This document shows positions 1 to 9,165 of a stretch of 64,000 nucleotides of DNA, piece after piece. The notes under the pieces were generated by a model, which saw nothing but the letters and a program-made list of their open reading frames with translations, had not been told where the DNA came from and did no database searches. Numbering within the stretch: the first letter of the stretch is position 1; the number at the start of each line of letters is the position of its first letter. The position numbers and the translations under genes were made by a program. Source of the stretch: Mycolicibacterium fortuitum subsp. fortuitum (lineage in GTDB: Bacteria; Actinomycetota; Actinomycetes; Mycobacteriales; Mycobacteriaceae); the NCBI RefSeq assembly GCF_022179545.1, contig NZ_AP025518.1, positions 5,208,001-5,272,000 of the forward strand. Reading direction: 5' to 3'.

Positions 1-1
1 C

Positions 2-874
2 TCGTCGTGGGCGGGCAATGAAACGTCGTCCCGCAAACCCGTGGTGAGCAATCCGCCGGTCGGCATGCAGAACCTCGGCGGGCCGTCGGCACCGCCCGGA
101 CCGGTGGGGCCGCCGCAGACCAACTTCGGGCCGCCCCCGTTGCCGCACACGCCGATCCCCAAGAAGGCGAACAACCGGCGCAACCTCATCGTGGCTGTGG
201 CCGCGATCGCCGGCGTGATCCTGCTCGTCGGCGGCATCACGTTCGCTGTCAGCTCCGGGGGCGAAGAGAACCCCACCCCCGGCGACACCACGTCGTCGGC
301 GCCGACAGAACCGTCCGACGAGACGACCTCCACCTCGCCCAAGCCGGCCACACACGCCTTCACCATCGCCGACTACATCAAGCAGAGCGGCATCGTCGAG
401 ACACCGGTCCATCGCGGCGATCCGGGTGCGCCGGTGTTCAACTGGCCCATCCCGCCCGGATGGATCGACGCAGGCACCCGCACGCCGGCCTGGGCCTACT
501 CGGCGATGGTCAACGACCCGGTCAACCCGCCGGATCCGCCGTCGGTCATCTCGTTGATCTCCAAGCTGACCGGCGACGTTGATCCCAACAAGCTGCTCGA
601 ATACGCCCCCAACGAGCTGCAGAACCTCGCGGACTACAAGGGAAGTGGTGACCCGGTCCGCGGGGAAATCAGCGGATTCCCCTCGGTCCACCTCGGCGGC
701 AGCTATGCCAAGGGGGAACAGCGCCGCGCGATCACCCAGACCACTGTGGTGATCCAGGCTCCCGGCGCCGTGTACGTGCTGCAGATCAACGCCGACGCGC
801 TGGAACGCGACAAAGGCGCGCTGACCGACGTCAACAAGGTCATCGAGGCCCAAGCCACCATTGCCCTGCCCTGA
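2..874 (+). CDS. Proline-rich membrane-anchored LpqN/LpqT-like protein, 5' end cut by window edge
   Basis: The frame is open from base 2 through a GTG at 41, so the true start may lie outside the window; from 41 it reads 277 residues. Counting from that GTG, residues 1-45 are rich in Pro and Gly, a single hydrophobic segment lies at about 48-71, and a Ser/Thr/Pro linker follows. The C-terminal domain starts near FTIADYIKQSG and includes GAPVFNWPIPPGW, which resembles the LpqN/LpqT family of mycobacterial exported proteins. The likely topology is cytoplasmic N-terminus with the LpqN-like domain outside, attached by a membrane helix rather than a lipid. The family's role is not settled; links to envelope lipid metabolism have been proposed. 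The fold call rests on pattern resemblance only. Confidence 0.7.
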   Translation, partial: SSWAGNETSSRKPVVSNPPVGMQNLGGPSAPPGPVGPPQTNFGPPPLPHTPIPKKANNRRNLIVAVAAIAGVILLVGGITFAVSSGGEENPTPGDTTSSAPTEPSDETTSTSPKPATHAFTIADYIKQSGIVETPVHRGDPGAPVFNWPIPPGWIDAGTRTPAWAYSAMVNDPVNPPDPPSVISLISKLTGDVDPNKLLEYAPNELQNLADYKGSGDPVRGEISGFPSVHLGGSYAKGEQRRAITQTTVVIQAPGAVYVLQINADALERDKGALTDVNKVIEAQATIALP

Positions 875-911
875 GCGGGAGTTACTTCAGGTACCCAGTA
901 CCCTTGGTACC

Positions 912-1925
912 GTGAATTCGCTCGATTGGCGTAGCCGGCCGGCCACCGTGCACTTCGGCCCCGCATCCTTGCAGTCCAGGGCACTCGGCTGGACCACCGC
1001 GATCTTCGTTCGCCCATTGCTGGGTCTGCTGACCCTGATCGGGCTCGGGGTCAACCGCGTCGCACCGGAACTGCTGCAGCGCGCCCATCTCGACGTCATC
1101 GACCGGCCCCTGCGGGTCATCAAACCGCTGCCAGGCACCGAGGTGACGCCCGTGGCGCTGCCCAACTGCCCGGCCGAATGGGTGATCGCGCCCGAGGCCC
1201 GCGACTCCGACCGGGTGATCGTCTATATGCACGGCTCCGCGCTGGTGACCCTCGGGCTGAACTCACACCGCCGCTTCGTGTCCAAGCTGTCGGCCACCAC
1301 CGGCGCGCGCGTGCTCAACGTCGGCTACCGACTGGCCCCGCAGGCCGACATCGACGACGCCGTCACCGACGGGCTCGACGGCTACCGCCTGGCGCTGTCG
1401 CTCGGGTTCGCCCCCGAAAAGATTGTCCTGGCCGGTGATTCAGCCGGTGGTTTGTTCGCCGCCGACACCGCGCTGGCCACCCGCGACGCCGGGCTGCCGG
1501 TGCCCGCCGGGCAGGTGCTGCTCTCACCGTTGACCTCCTCCGACATGGACCTGAAATACCGTGCGCTGCAGGAGCATCGCGACGTCATGTTCCCGTTCAT
1601 GACCGTGAAGTTCATCTACGACGTGTTCGCCACCGTCAACGGCACCCGGCCCACACCGGTGATGCCGCCCGAGGCGGACCTGCACGGGCTCGGGCCCTTC
1701 CTGCTCCAGGTCGGCACGCACGAGATGCTGCTCAACGACGCCTTCGCCCTTGCCGACAAGCTGCAGGCCGCCGGGGTGCCGGTATGGGTTCAGGTGTGGG
1801 ACAGGGCGATGCACATGTTCCAGCTGAGCTTCGACATCAACCCCGATGCGTGCCGCGCGGTCGAAGAGATCACCTCGTTCATCGCGTACGCGACCACCGA
1901 GGCAGAGGACGAAGTCAGCGCGTAG
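912..1925 (+). CDS. Alpha/beta hydrolase, hormone-sensitive-lipase type (acetyl-hydrolase/esterase)
   Basis: This is a serine esterase of the HSL (GDXG) family. The oxyanion motif HGSAL starts near residue 107, the nucleophile Ser in GDSAGG is near 177, and the likely acid and base are Asp near 277 (LLND) and His near 302 (AMHMF). The reading frame extends back to a TTG at 861, overlapping the upstream gene. I prefer the GTG at 912 because TTG is weak and the protein then begins directly before the conserved region (VNSLDWRSRP); this gives 337 residues. An N-terminal hydrophobic patch (FVRPLLGLLTLIGLG) suggests membrane association, as in many mycobacterial HSL proteins. Substrate is unknown; short- or medium-chain acyl esters are typical of the family. 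Confidence 0.82.
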   Translation: MNSLDWRSRPATVHFGPASLQSRALGWTTAIFVRPLLGLLTLIGLGVNRVAPELLQRAHLDVIDRPLRVIKPLPGTEVTPVALPNCPAEWVIAPEARDSDRVIVYMHGSALVTLGLNSHRRFVSKLSATTGARVLNVGYRLAPQADIDDAVTDGLDGYRLALSLGFAPEKIVLAGDSAGGLFAADTALATRDAGLPVPAGQVLLSPLTSSDMDLKYRALQEHRDVMFPFMTVKFIYDVFATVNGTRPTPVMPPEADLHGLGPFLLQVGTHEMLLNDAFALADKLQAAGVPVWVQVWDRAMHMFQLSFDINPDACRAVEEITSFIAYATTEAEDEVSA

Positions 1926-2230
1926 GCGCTGTCCTTTGCCGCGGCCGGCCTGCGCGCCCGCGCGCCTGCGCCGTTTCCTACTCCTGGGCAGCGGCTCGCG
2001 TAGTTCAGCGACCCCCAAGTAGAAGTCGGCGAGAAGCCGCTCCGGGCCGGCGCCGCCGTTTTCTACCTGCGGGCTGTGCCGCCTGCGTGATCACGACCTC
2101 TAGGTAGAAACCGGTGAACTGAACGGCCGCGTCGACCGTCGATCCACAGCACGCGGTTCATCCCCAACTCCGCCTGAAGCGCACGAGGGCGCCGACGCTT
2201 CGTCGGCCGCGCCGTCGACCATCGATAGCC
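1926..2230. other. Intergenic stretch, no gene recognised
   Basis: About 300 bases between the esterase stop and the next gene. Reading frames here are short and low in quality on both strands, and I see no RNA fold, repeat or strong promoter. It probably holds the promoter of the downstream gene. Confidence 0.5.
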
Positions 2231-3091
2231 ATGAACGCGCCATTCATCGGACCCGAAGCGCTCGCGGCAGGAGTGCTCACCCGCGGACAGCTGCGATGGC
2301 GCTACGCCGCGGCGCATCCGCGTGTATATCTGCCGAAGGACACGGTCCGGACACTGCACGCCAACACCATGGCTGCGTGGCTGTGGACCGGCCGCCGCGG
2401 GATTGTCGCCGGACGAGCCGCCGCAGCACTGCACGGCGCGCAGTGGGTCCGCGACGATGCCCCGGTGGAACTCATTACCGAGCACGGTCGTCGCCGGCCC
2501 GGGGTGATCGTGCGGGAGGAACGCATCCGGCCCGATGAGGTCTGCCAGATCGGCGACTTCAACGTCACCACTCCATTGCGCACGGCGCTCGACCTGGCCA
2601 GATTCCTTCCCCGTGACGACGCGGTAGCCCACCTCGACGCGCTGGCCATCGCGACAGGCATAGACGCCGAACAAGTGCTCGAGCTCGCTGCGCGCTATCG
2701 CGGACTACGTGGAATTCGAAGCGCCCGAATTGCACTCGACCTGATGGACGCCGGTGGGCAGTCACCGCGGGAGACCTGGCTGCGGCTACTGCTCATCGAC
2801 GCAGGCTTCCGCCGCCCACGCACGCAGATCCAGGTGAGCGACGGCTTCAACGAGGCCTTCATCGACATGGGGTATGACGACGTCAAGGTGGGCCTGGACT
2901 ACGAAGGAAGGCACCATGCCAGGGATCGACCGCGGTATGTGCATGACATCGGCCGCAGCGCACTCATCGAATGTGAAGGCTGGATCGACATCCGAGTCGT
3001 CGCCGAACACAGCAAGGCGTACATCCTGCACCGAGTCCGAGAGGCGTTCGCTCGCCGCGGTGCTTCACCATTTCCTGCACCAGGGTCGTGA
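2231..3091 (+). CDS. AbiEi-like / Vsr-like (DUF559-type) two-domain protein
   Basis: A 286-residue protein of a type common in actinobacteria. The N-terminal half (about 1-140) has the pattern of AbiEi-family antitoxin proteins: RGQLRWRYA, a VYLP turn, AAWLWTGRRGIVAGRAAAALHG, and VTTPLRTALDLARF. The C-terminal half resembles the Vsr/DUF559 endonuclease-like fold: ETWLRLLLIDAGF, then a candidate acidic residue in AFIDMGY and the strand GLDYEGRHH. Function is not established. Family resemblance suggests a DNA-binding regulator joined to a nuclease-like domain, but no partner toxin gene is next to it. It converges on purH. The ATG start is the first in the frame. Confidence 0.6.
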   Translation: MNAPFIGPEALAAGVLTRGQLRWRYAAAHPRVYLPKDTVRTLHANTMAAWLWTGRRGIVAGRAAAALHGAQWVRDDAPVELITEHGRRRPGVIVREERIRPDEVCQIGDFNVTTPLRTALDLARFLPRDDAVAHLDALAIATGIDAEQVLELAARYRGLRGIRSARIALDLMDAGGQSPRETWLRLLLIDAGFRRPRTQIQVSDGFNEAFIDMGYDDVKVGLDYEGRHHARDRPRYVHDIGRSALIECEGWIDIRVVAEHSKAYILHRVREAFARRGASPFPAPGS

Positions 3092-3137
3092 CGCCACGAC
3101 GATCACAGCCCAAGCGCAGGAAACGGCGCATCCAGAC

Positions 3138-4700
3138 CTAGTGTGCGAAATGCCTTGCACCGGTGAGGTACAGCGTGATGCCGGCAGCCTCGGCGGCTGC
3201 GGTCACCTCGGCGTCACGCACTGACCCGCCGGGATGCACGATGGCCTTCACACCGGCATTGGTCAGCGTCTCCAAGCCGTCCGGGAACGGGAAGAACGCA
3301 TCAGAGGCGGCGACCGCACCGACCACCCGATCCCCGGCCCGCTGCACGGCCAGCCCGGCCGCGTCGACGCGATTGACCTGTCCCATACCGACACCCACGG
3401 TGGCGCCGTCCTTGACCACGACGATCGCATTGGACTTCACCGCCCGGCAGGCCCGCCAGGCAAACACCAACTCGCCGAGAGTCTGCGGGTCCGCCGGCTC
3501 ACCGGTGGCCAGGGTCCAGTTGGCCGGGTCATCGCCCGGCGCGTCGAGTGCGTCGCGCTGCTGCAGGAGCACCCCACCACTGATCTGGCGGAGCTCGATG
3601 CCACCGACCAGCGGCTCGGAGGCCACCAGGATGCGGATGTTCTTCTTGCGGGCCAGGATTTCGACGGCACCGGCCTCGTAGGCCGGGGCGATGATCACCT
3701 CGGTGAAGATGTCGGCGACGGTCTCGGCCATCTCGACACTGACCTCGGTGTTGGAGGCGATGACGCCGCCGAACGCACTGAGCGGATCACACTCGTGAGC
3801 CTTGCGGTGCGCATCGGCCACAGACTCCGATGAGATGGCGATGCCACAAGGGTTGGCGTGCTTGATGATCGCCACACAGATCTCTTCGTGGTCGAACGCC
3901 GCCCGCCAGGCCGCATCGGCATCGGTGTAGTTGTTGTAGGACATCTCCTTGCCGTGCAGCTGCTCAGCCTGGGCCAGTCCGGGCCACGCCGAGTCGTCGC
4001 GATACACCGCGGCCTGTTGATGCGGGTTCTCGCCATAGCGCAGCACCGCGTTGCGATGCCAGGTGCCGCCGAACCACTGCGGCAGCTTCTGGGCGGGCTC
4101 TTCCGGCGCCAGCGTCGACCCCATCCAGCTCGCCACCGCCACGTCGTACTCGGCGGTGTGCCGGAACGCCAACGAGGCCAGGATCTTCCGCTCGGCCAGC
4201 GTGAAGCCGCCGGCGCGTACCGCGGCCAGCACGCCGTCATAGCCGAGCGGGTCGACCACGACAGCCACACTCGGATGGTTCTTGGCGGCCGCACGCACCA
4301 TCGACGGCCCGCCGATGTCGATCTGCTCGACACATTCGTCCACCGACGCCCCGGACTCGACGGTCTCGGAGAACGGGTACAGGTTCACCACCACGAGCTC
4401 GAACGCCTCGACCTCGAGCTCGGCCAGCGCCGCAACATGCTCGGGCTTGCGGGTGTCGGCCAGCAGGCCGGCGTGCACACGCGGGTGCAGGGTCTTGACC
4501 CGGCCGTCGAGCACCTCGGGAAAGCCCGTCACATCCTCGACGGGAGTGACCGGAACACCGGCAGCGGCAATGGTTTTGGCGGTCGAGCCGGTCGAGACGA
4601 TAGCCACGCCCGCCTCGTGCAGGCCGCGGGCCAGATCGGCCAGACCGGTCTTGTCATAGACACTGATCAGCGCCCGCCGGATCGGTTTCTTCTCGCTCAC
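3138..4700 (-). CDS. purH: Bifunctional AICAR transformylase / IMP cyclohydrolase
   Basis: Catalyses the last two steps of de novo purine synthesis: formylation of AICAR with 10-formyl-tetrahydrofolate, then ring closure to IMP. The 520-residue length fits the family. The N-terminal MGS-like cyclohydrolase domain (about 1-150) has [31 protein letters not shown] and [15 protein letters not shown]. The transformylase domain contains KHANPCG with its catalytic Lys-His. The start is GTG with GAGGA seven bases upstream. It lies 10 bases after purN, so the two form an operon feeding the same pathway. Confidence 0.97.
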   Translation of the reverse strand: MSEKKPIRRALISVYDKTGLADLARGLHEAGVAIVSTGSTAKTIAAAGVPVTPVEDVTGFPEVLDGRVKTLHPRVHAGLLADTRKPEHVAALAELEVEAFELVVVNLYPFSETVESGASVDECVEQIDIGGPSMVRAAAKNHPSVAVVVDPLGYDGVLAAVRAGGFTLAERKILASLAFRHTAEYDVAVASWMGSTLAPEEPAQKLPQWFGGTWHRNAVLRYGENPHQQAAVYRDDSAWPGLAQAEQLHGKEMSYNNYTDADAAWRAAFDHEEICVAIIKHANPCGIAISSESVADAHRKAHECDPLSAFGGVIASNTEVSVEMAETVADIFTEVIIAPAYEAGAVEILARKKNIRILVASEPLVGGIELRQISGGVLLQQRDALDAPGDDPANWTLATGEPADPQTLGELVFAWRACRAVKSNAIVVVKDGATVGVGMGQVNRVDAAGLAVQRAGDRVVGAVAASDAFFPFPDGLETLTNAGVKAIVHPGGSVRDAEVTAAAEAAGITLYLTGARHFAH

Positions 4701-4710
4701 GCTGTCATCC

Positions 4711-5343
4711 TCAACATCCGATGGTTGCCTTTCGTCCAGTCCAGGTCACGCCGCGGGTTGCCAGCGCGGCCAGCACATCCACCAGCAGTCGACGTTCGAC
4801 CACCTTGATGCGCTCATGCAACGTCTCTTCGCTGTCATCATCGAGCACCTCGACAGCCTGCTGGGCCAGAATCGGCCCGGTATCCATCCCCGAGTCCACG
4901 AGGTGCACCGTGCAGCCCGTCACCCGCACGCCGTATGCCAACGCCTCCGGTACCGCATGGGCCCCGGGAAACGCGGGCAACAAGGCCGGATGGGTGTTCA
5001 CGACGCGGCCTGGGAACCGGGAAAGAAACTGGCCGCCCAGAATTTTCATGAAACCGGCCGAGACCACCAGATCGGGTCGGTGTTCGGCAGTGGCCTCGGT
5101 AAGCGCCGTATCCCAGGCACTGCGGTCCGCGTAATCGCCGAGCCGCACGGTGTAGGACGGCACCCCCGCGGCTGCGGCGATGTCCACTGCGGCGCATCTG
5201 CGGTCGGTGCCGACTGCGACCACGCGCGCGGGATAGTCGTCGACGGCGGCGGCCAGTAGCGAAGCGAGCAACGATCCTGTCCCCGAAGCCAGCACTACCA
5301 GCCGCGCCGGTGCACTCGGAGGCACTTGTAGCGGTTGCTGCAC
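4711..5343 (-). CDS. purN: Phosphoribosylglycinamide formyltransferase
   Basis: Transfers a formyl group from 10-formyl-tetrahydrofolate to GAR in de novo purine synthesis (cytosolic). The 210 residues show the expected folds: an N-terminal phosphate-binding segment [13 protein letters not shown], the catalytic stretch [16 protein letters not shown] with the conserved Asn and His, and [13 protein letters not shown] with the conserved Asp. The start is GTG, nine bases after the stop of the perM homologue, and purH follows within 10 bases. The three genes are therefore probably cotranscribed. Confidence 0.95.
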   Translation of the reverse strand: MQQPLQVPPSAPARLVVLASGTGSLLASLLAAAVDDYPARVVAVGTDRRCAAVDIAAAAGVPSYTVRLGDYADRSAWDTALTEATAEHRPDLVVSAGFMKILGGQFLSRFPGRVVNTHPALLPAFPGAHAVPEALAYGVRVTGCTVHLVDSGMDTGPILAQQAVEVLDDDSEETLHERIKVVERRLLVDVLAALATRGVTWTGRKATIGC

Positions 5344-5352
5344 GCGAGCAGC

Positions 5353-6855
5353 CTAGTCGCCCGTGCGGCGCGGCTGATCGCCGGTCGCGGGGTCATCGGG
5401 GATGTCGTCGACGATGAAGTGGTCCTCGGGATCGTCCTCGAGGTCCTCGTAACGCCGAGGACGGGGTTCAACGACGGCTTCCTGCACGTCGTCGTACTCG
5501 ACATACCCGTCGACGTACTCGTCAGGAGCGGCTTCGCGGACCTCCGGCTCGTCCACCGACGGCTCGTCCGCCGACCACGACACCAGCGGCTCGTCAGGTT
5601 CGAGCTCGGGTTCAGGGTCCGGTTCCTCGTATTGGATGGTGCTCTCGACGACATCGTCGTCGACTTCGTCGGGGGACTCGGGTTGCGGGGGCGCCGGCTC
5701 AGGCTGGGGCGGGGCCACGGGTCGTGGCCTGCGGGTCAGGCCGCCGGACATCGCCACCGTCAGCCCGCCGATCCCGACGAACCACAGGAACACCGCAGGT
5801 CCGAAGGTCGACTGATCCACCCCGACGGAGCCGAAATTGCCCAGGCGGCCGCCACCGGCGTAACCGGCCAAGGCCATCGTCACCGCGGCCAACACCGACG
5901 CCGTCAGCAACTTGGCGGTGGCCGGCCCGAGCGGGAGCGGGCGTCGTGCACACTGCTGCCCGACCGCTACCGCGGAGGCTGCGCCCACGATCAACAGCGC
6001 CACCCAGATCGGGCCCAGTGGCGGTGTAGGCACTGCCGCCAGTACCGGCACAGCCGGGATGTCGCCGCCGAACACCGTGAAGGAGCTGAAGGCTGCCAAT
6101 CCGACATGCGCACTGGAACCCACCGCGATGGCCGAGGCGCCCACGATCACGTTGGGGATGTAGAGGATCGACAACAGGGTCAGGCTGAGCTGGCCGAACA
6201 GACTGTCGGTGATGGCGAAAAGATCGTGCATCGTGCCCCAGTGCACCACCAGGGACACGGCGGTGACCGCACCGGAGAGTCCGAACAGGGCGAGCACACC
6301 GGCGACGGCGGCCCGGATCGCGTCGGGCAGCCAGCCCGGCAGCGGCAGGGTGTCCAGCGTGCGGCGACCGACCTTCGAACCGACGCCGATCAGCGCGCCG
6401 ATCACGTGGACCACCAGCACGCTGCAGAAGGCCCGCAGGGCATTCGGGGTTTGGAGTTCGCCGATCACGGAGGCGGCATCATGGATGACGGCCAAGAGGA
6501 TGGCCGCGACGAGAATGGGCCCGCCGAGCGCCGAGGCGACGACCCAACGGGTGACCAACCAGGAGGAATTGGGGGCGGTCGCGGCGGCTGTCGTGCGCGC
6601 CGTGCCCCAGATCATGGCCAGCACCGGCAGCAGCGGCATCACACCGAGCTCACGGCCACCGATGGACACCGGCACCTGGTGTACGCCCAGCCACATGCTG
6701 GCGATCGCACCGAACGCGCCCGTCATGTCGCTGTTGGCAATCAGCAGCTGCAACAGCACCACTGCGGCGATGACCACCAGCGCGACAATGGACGGCCCGA
6801 ACGCGACCCGGAGCAACTCACGTGCCTGGCGGGTGCCGACTGGCCGGTTACTCAC
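5353..6855 (-). CDS. perM: DUF6350 multi-pass membrane protein, PerM homologue (cell division)
   Basis: An integral membrane protein of about 500 residues, with many hydrophobic segments in the first 380 residues and a long acidic cytoplasmic-type tail rich in Glu, Asp and Pro. Position before purN-purH and composition match Rv0955 (PerM), which was described in M. tuberculosis as supporting chronic-phase survival and stabilising the divisome protein FtsB. The frame extends to 6903, but that would run through the hairpin at 6878-6912. The GTG at 6855 has GAGGAG about 11-12 bases upstream, so I chose it (500 residues). The role here is inferred from the family and gene order. Confidence 0.85.
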   Translation of the reverse strand: MSNRPVGTRQARELLRVAFGPSIVALVVIAAVVLLQLLIANSDMTGAFGAIASMWLGVHQVPVSIGGRELGVMPLLPVLAMIWGTARTTAAATAPNSSWLVTRWVVASALGGPILVAAILLAVIHDAASVIGELQTPNALRAFCSVLVVHVIGALIGVGSKVGRRTLDTLPLPGWLPDAIRAAVAGVLALFGLSGAVTAVSLVVHWGTMHDLFAITDSLFGQLSLTLLSILYIPNVIVGASAIAVGSSAHVGLAAFSSFTVFGGDIPAVPVLAAVPTPPLGPIWVALLIVGAASAVAVGQQCARRPLPLGPATAKLLTASVLAAVTMALAGYAGGGRLGNFGSVGVDQSTFGPAVFLWFVGIGGLTVAMSGGLTRRPRPVAPPQPEPAPPQPESPDEVDDDVVESTIQYEEPDPEPELEPDEPLVSWSADEPSVDEPEVREAAPDEYVDGYVEYDDVQEAVVEPRPRRYEDLEDDPEDHFIVDDIPDDPATGDQPRRTGD

Positions 6856-6877
6856 TTGGTGGGCTGCTCCTCGCAAT

Positions 6878-6912
6878 GATCGGCGCGTGCGCGGGAAGCG
6901 CACGCGCCGATC
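6878..6912. terminator. Perfect 15-bp hairpin between the DUF5336 gene and perM
   Basis: Arms GATCGGCGCGTGCGC (6878-6892) and GCGCACGCGCCGATC (6898-6912) pair perfectly around a five-base loop, GGGAA. It begins three bases after the DUF5336 stop codon and ends before the perM start, in the transcribed direction. There is no U-run, which is common in mycobacterial terminators. It may terminate, attenuate or stabilise the upstream message. Confidence 0.65.
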
Positions 6913-6915
6913 AGC

Positions 6916-7770
6916 TTACGACGGCGCAGGGCCAGATTGCTGTGAAGGCGGCTGCTGTGCCGGGCCGCCGGACGGCGCCGACGAGCCGGACTGCTGCGGC
7001 TGACCGTAGGTGGGGTAGCCGGTCGGGGGCGTGGGCGGACCGCTCGGCTGCTGACCTTGCTGCCCCTGCGGGCCCTGCGGGGACTGCACCGGGTAACCAC
7101 CGGTGTTCGGACCGCTGGAGTAGCCGCCGTACTGCGACGGGTAGCCGGGCTGCTGCGGCTGGGCCTGCTGGTAGGGCTGACCGCCGTGCTGCGGCTGGTG
7201 CTGCTGGCCGTAGTACTGCGACGGGCCACCGTACTGGCCATACTGCGGCTGCTGATCGAACTGCGGCTTGGGAGCCGGAGGCGTGATGATGCCCGCATGG
7301 AAGAGCAGCGCGGCGATCGCGGCGCCCGCCTGGATCAGGGTGAGGACGAGCAGCACCCAGATCGTCCAGTCGGCGCCGCCGCCCGCGGCCACCGAGACGG
7401 AGATGGCGAGCAGCAGGCCCAGCGTGGCCAGGACCGCGGCAGGCGCCACACGGTTCTTCTGTTTCGGCAGCACACTGACACCCGCCACGAGCCCGGCCAC
7501 CAGCGGAACCGCGATGATCAGCGAACCGATCACCGCCTGGATCTCGAAAGCGAAGCTGACGAAGTAGATGAGCAGGCCCACACCTGCGACCACTGCCAGC
7601 AGGATCTCGGGCAGCTTGTTCTCGCCGGGCACCACATTGACCGCGACCGGCGCTGCCGGCGCCGCGGGTGTCTGAGCGGGAACAGCCTTCGCGAACTGCT
7701 GGGTGGCATCAAACTGCGAACCCGACTGCGGGGTCGGCGGGTATCCGGGATTACTGGGCGGGTAGGTCAT
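6916..7770 (-). CDS. DUF5336 membrane protein, 34 kDa antigenic protein homologue (Rv0954-like)
   Basis: 284 residues: a Pro/Gln-rich N-terminus of about 50 residues, four predicted membrane segments (about 53-160: LPEILLAVVAGVGLLIYFVS, then VIGSLIIAVPLVAGLVAG and others), and a long Gln/Gly/Tyr/Pro-rich C-terminus with repeated QQ, YGQ and GGP units. This layout fits the mycobacterial 34 kDa antigen family. Rv0954 has been reported in association with the mycobacterial division complex, and the gene is adjacent to perM, so a role in division or envelope growth is plausible. The start ATG has AGGAG six bases or so upstream. A strong hairpin follows the stop codon. Confidence 0.85.
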   Translation of the reverse strand: MTYPPSNPGYPPTPQSGSQFDATQQFAKAVPAQTPAAPAAPVAVNVVPGENKLPEILLAVVAGVGLLIYFVSFAFEIQAVIGSLIIAVPLVAGLVAGVSVLPKQKNRVAPAAVLATLGLLLAISVSVAAGGGADWTIWVLLVLTLIQAGAAIAALLFHAGIITPPAPKPQFDQQPQYGQYGGPSQYYGQQHQPQHGGQPYQQAQPQQPGYPSQYGGYSSGPNTGGYPVQSPQGPQGQQGQQPSGPPTPPTGYPTYGQPQQSGSSAPSGGPAQQPPSQQSGPAPS

Positions 7771-7904
7771 GACCTCTCCTGTGCTATCAAGCTTCGCGAC
7801 GTGTGTTCACGCAGGCATGAATACCGACCACGTGAGCGATTCGAGCTTCCACGCTAGCGCACCCGGCTGGGTGCCGGGCGCGCGTGCGGGGTGTCAGCGC
7901 GGTC

Positions 7905-9035
7905 TCAAGCTGATACCAGGACGGGTGCGTCGACGGAATCCGTTTCCGCTGCTTCGATCTCGCGAACCAGCGGCAAAACCTTGGCGCCGAAGTACTCGAT
8001 TTCTTCTTGGAAATGCAGGAATCCGCCGAGGATGAGGTCCACGCCGCGTTTGCGGTAGGCGGCGATGCGTTCGGCGATCTGCTCGGGCGTGCCGATCAGC
8101 TGGGTGCGGAAGCCGTCGTTGTACTGCACCAGATCTTCGAAACTTGAATCGGCCCACATGCCCTTCTTGTCGCCCGTGGAGTTGCCCGCCTGCTGCACCG
8201 CGCTGTGGAAGCCTTCGACAGCGGGCTTGTTGGCCTTGGCGATGATCTCTTTGAGGACTTCTTTCGCCTCCGTCTCTGAGTCGCGGGCGATGATGAATCC
8301 GTTGAGGCCGAACTTCACCTCTCTGTCGGCGTTGCGGGCATGATCGCGTACCTCGACTACCTGTTCGGTCAGCCCTTCGAAGTCTTTGCCGTTGGAGAAG
8401 TACCAGTCGGCGTAGCGGCCGCCGTTGCGTCGGGCCGCGGTGGAGTTGCCGCCCTGAAACAGCTCGGGGTTGGGACGATCGGGGGTGTTCAGCGGCTTGG
8501 GTTTGAGGGTGAAATCGTGGATTCGATAGAAGTCGCCGCGGAAATCCACGTCGTCCTCGGTCCAGATCTTGCGCAGCACCTGCAGGAACTCCGCGCTGCG
8601 ACGGTAGCGCTCGTCGTGTTCGAGCCATGGTTCACCCAAGTGGGTGAACTCGTCTTTGAACCAGCCCGAGACGACATTGACGGCGAAGCGGCCATTGCTG
8701 AGGTGGTCGGCGGTGGCACCGAGCTTGGCCAGCACTGCCGGCTGCCACAGCCCCGGATGAACCGCGGCGATTACTTTGAGTCTCTGCGTGGCCAGCAACA
8801 GGGCAAGGCTGAAACTGGTGGATTCATGCTGGTACTCGGCGCCATAACTGGCCTCGTAGCGAACCTGCGACAAGGCATATTCGAAACCGTTGTTCTCCGC
8901 GGTCTGCGCGAGCTTCTTGTTGTACTCGTAGTTCCAGTCGGTGCGCTGCTCGATATCGCTGGTGACCAGGCCGCCGCTGACGTTGGGCACCCAGTAGGCG
9001 AACTTGACGTGGTCGGCGATGCGTTCAGTCGTCAT
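7905..9035 (-). CDS. sfnG: FMN-dependent dimethylsulfone monooxygenase, SfnG-like
   Basis: A luciferase-like monooxygenase of 376 residues. The sequence from KFAYWVPNVSGGLVTSD, with NYEYNKKLAQTAENNGFEYA and NVVSGWFKDEFTHLG, closely follows SfnG. SfnG uses FMNH2 and O2 to convert dimethylsulfone to methanesulfinate, giving access to sulfur. The frame extends back to 9167, overlapping the divergent gene's start; the ATG at 9035 directly precedes the conserved region and was chosen. The divergent region holds a KstR-type box and a second palindrome. No flavin reductase is adjacent, so FMNH2 must come from elsewhere. A related alkanesulfonate monooxygenase is the alternative reading. Confidence 0.85.
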   Translation of the reverse strand: MTTERIADHVKFAYWVPNVSGGLVTSDIEQRTDWNYEYNKKLAQTAENNGFEYALSQVRYEASYGAEYQHESTSFSLALLLATQRLKVIAAVHPGLWQPAVLAKLGATADHLSNGRFAVNVVSGWFKDEFTHLGEPWLEHDERYRRSAEFLQVLRKIWTEDDVDFRGDFYRIHDFTLKPKPLNTPDRPNPELFQGGNSTAARRNGGRYADWYFSNGKDFEGLTEQVVEVRDHARNADREVKFGLNGFIIARDSETEAKEVLKEIIAKANKPAVEGFHSAVQQAGNSTGDKKGMWADSSFEDLVQYNDGFRTQLIGTPEQIAERIAAYRKRGVDLILGGFLHFQEEIEYFGAKVLPLVREIEAAETDSVDAPVLVSA

Positions 9036-9117
9036 GCCGGTGATCCCAGCAAACCGCGGCGGACCCGTCGCGGGTATCGCTCGCGATGAACTTTTCTCGC
9101 CGCCGACACAACTAACG

Positions 9118-9130
9118 AGACGGACCGTCT
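9118..9130. promoter_or_regulatory. Palindrome AGACGGACCGTCT, candidate TetR-type operator
   Basis: A perfect 6-1-6 inverted repeat in the divergent region between the sfnG-like gene and the LLM oxidoreductase gene, 83 bases upstream of the sfnG-like start. Its size and symmetry suit a dimeric repressor, but the regulator is not identifiable from sequence. Confidence 0.4.
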
Positions 9131-9142
9131 TGCGACTGAGAC

Positions 9143-9156
9143 TGAAACACGTTCTA
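9143..9156. promoter_or_regulatory. KstR-type operator TGAAACACGTTCTA
   Basis: Matches every fixed position of the published KstR consensus TnnAACnnGTTnnA and reads as a match on both strands. It ends nine bases before the ATG of the LLM oxidoreductase gene, so it would overlap the promoter of a leaderless or very short-leader transcript. KstR is the TetR-family repressor of mycobacterial sterol catabolism genes. The motif is short, so chance occurrence is possible, but the placement is what an operator would have. Confidence 0.55.
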
Positions 9157-9165
9157 ATTCTGGTC

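Noticed and set aside
5335..6879. A 514-residue open frame on the plus strand
   Set aside because: Antisense to perM, with a biased Arg/Gly/His composition typical of a shadow frame.
7862..7878. CCCGGC-TGGGT-GCCGGG stem after the SfnG-like gene
   Set aside because: A six-pair GC stem is frequent in this base composition and lacks further support as a terminator.
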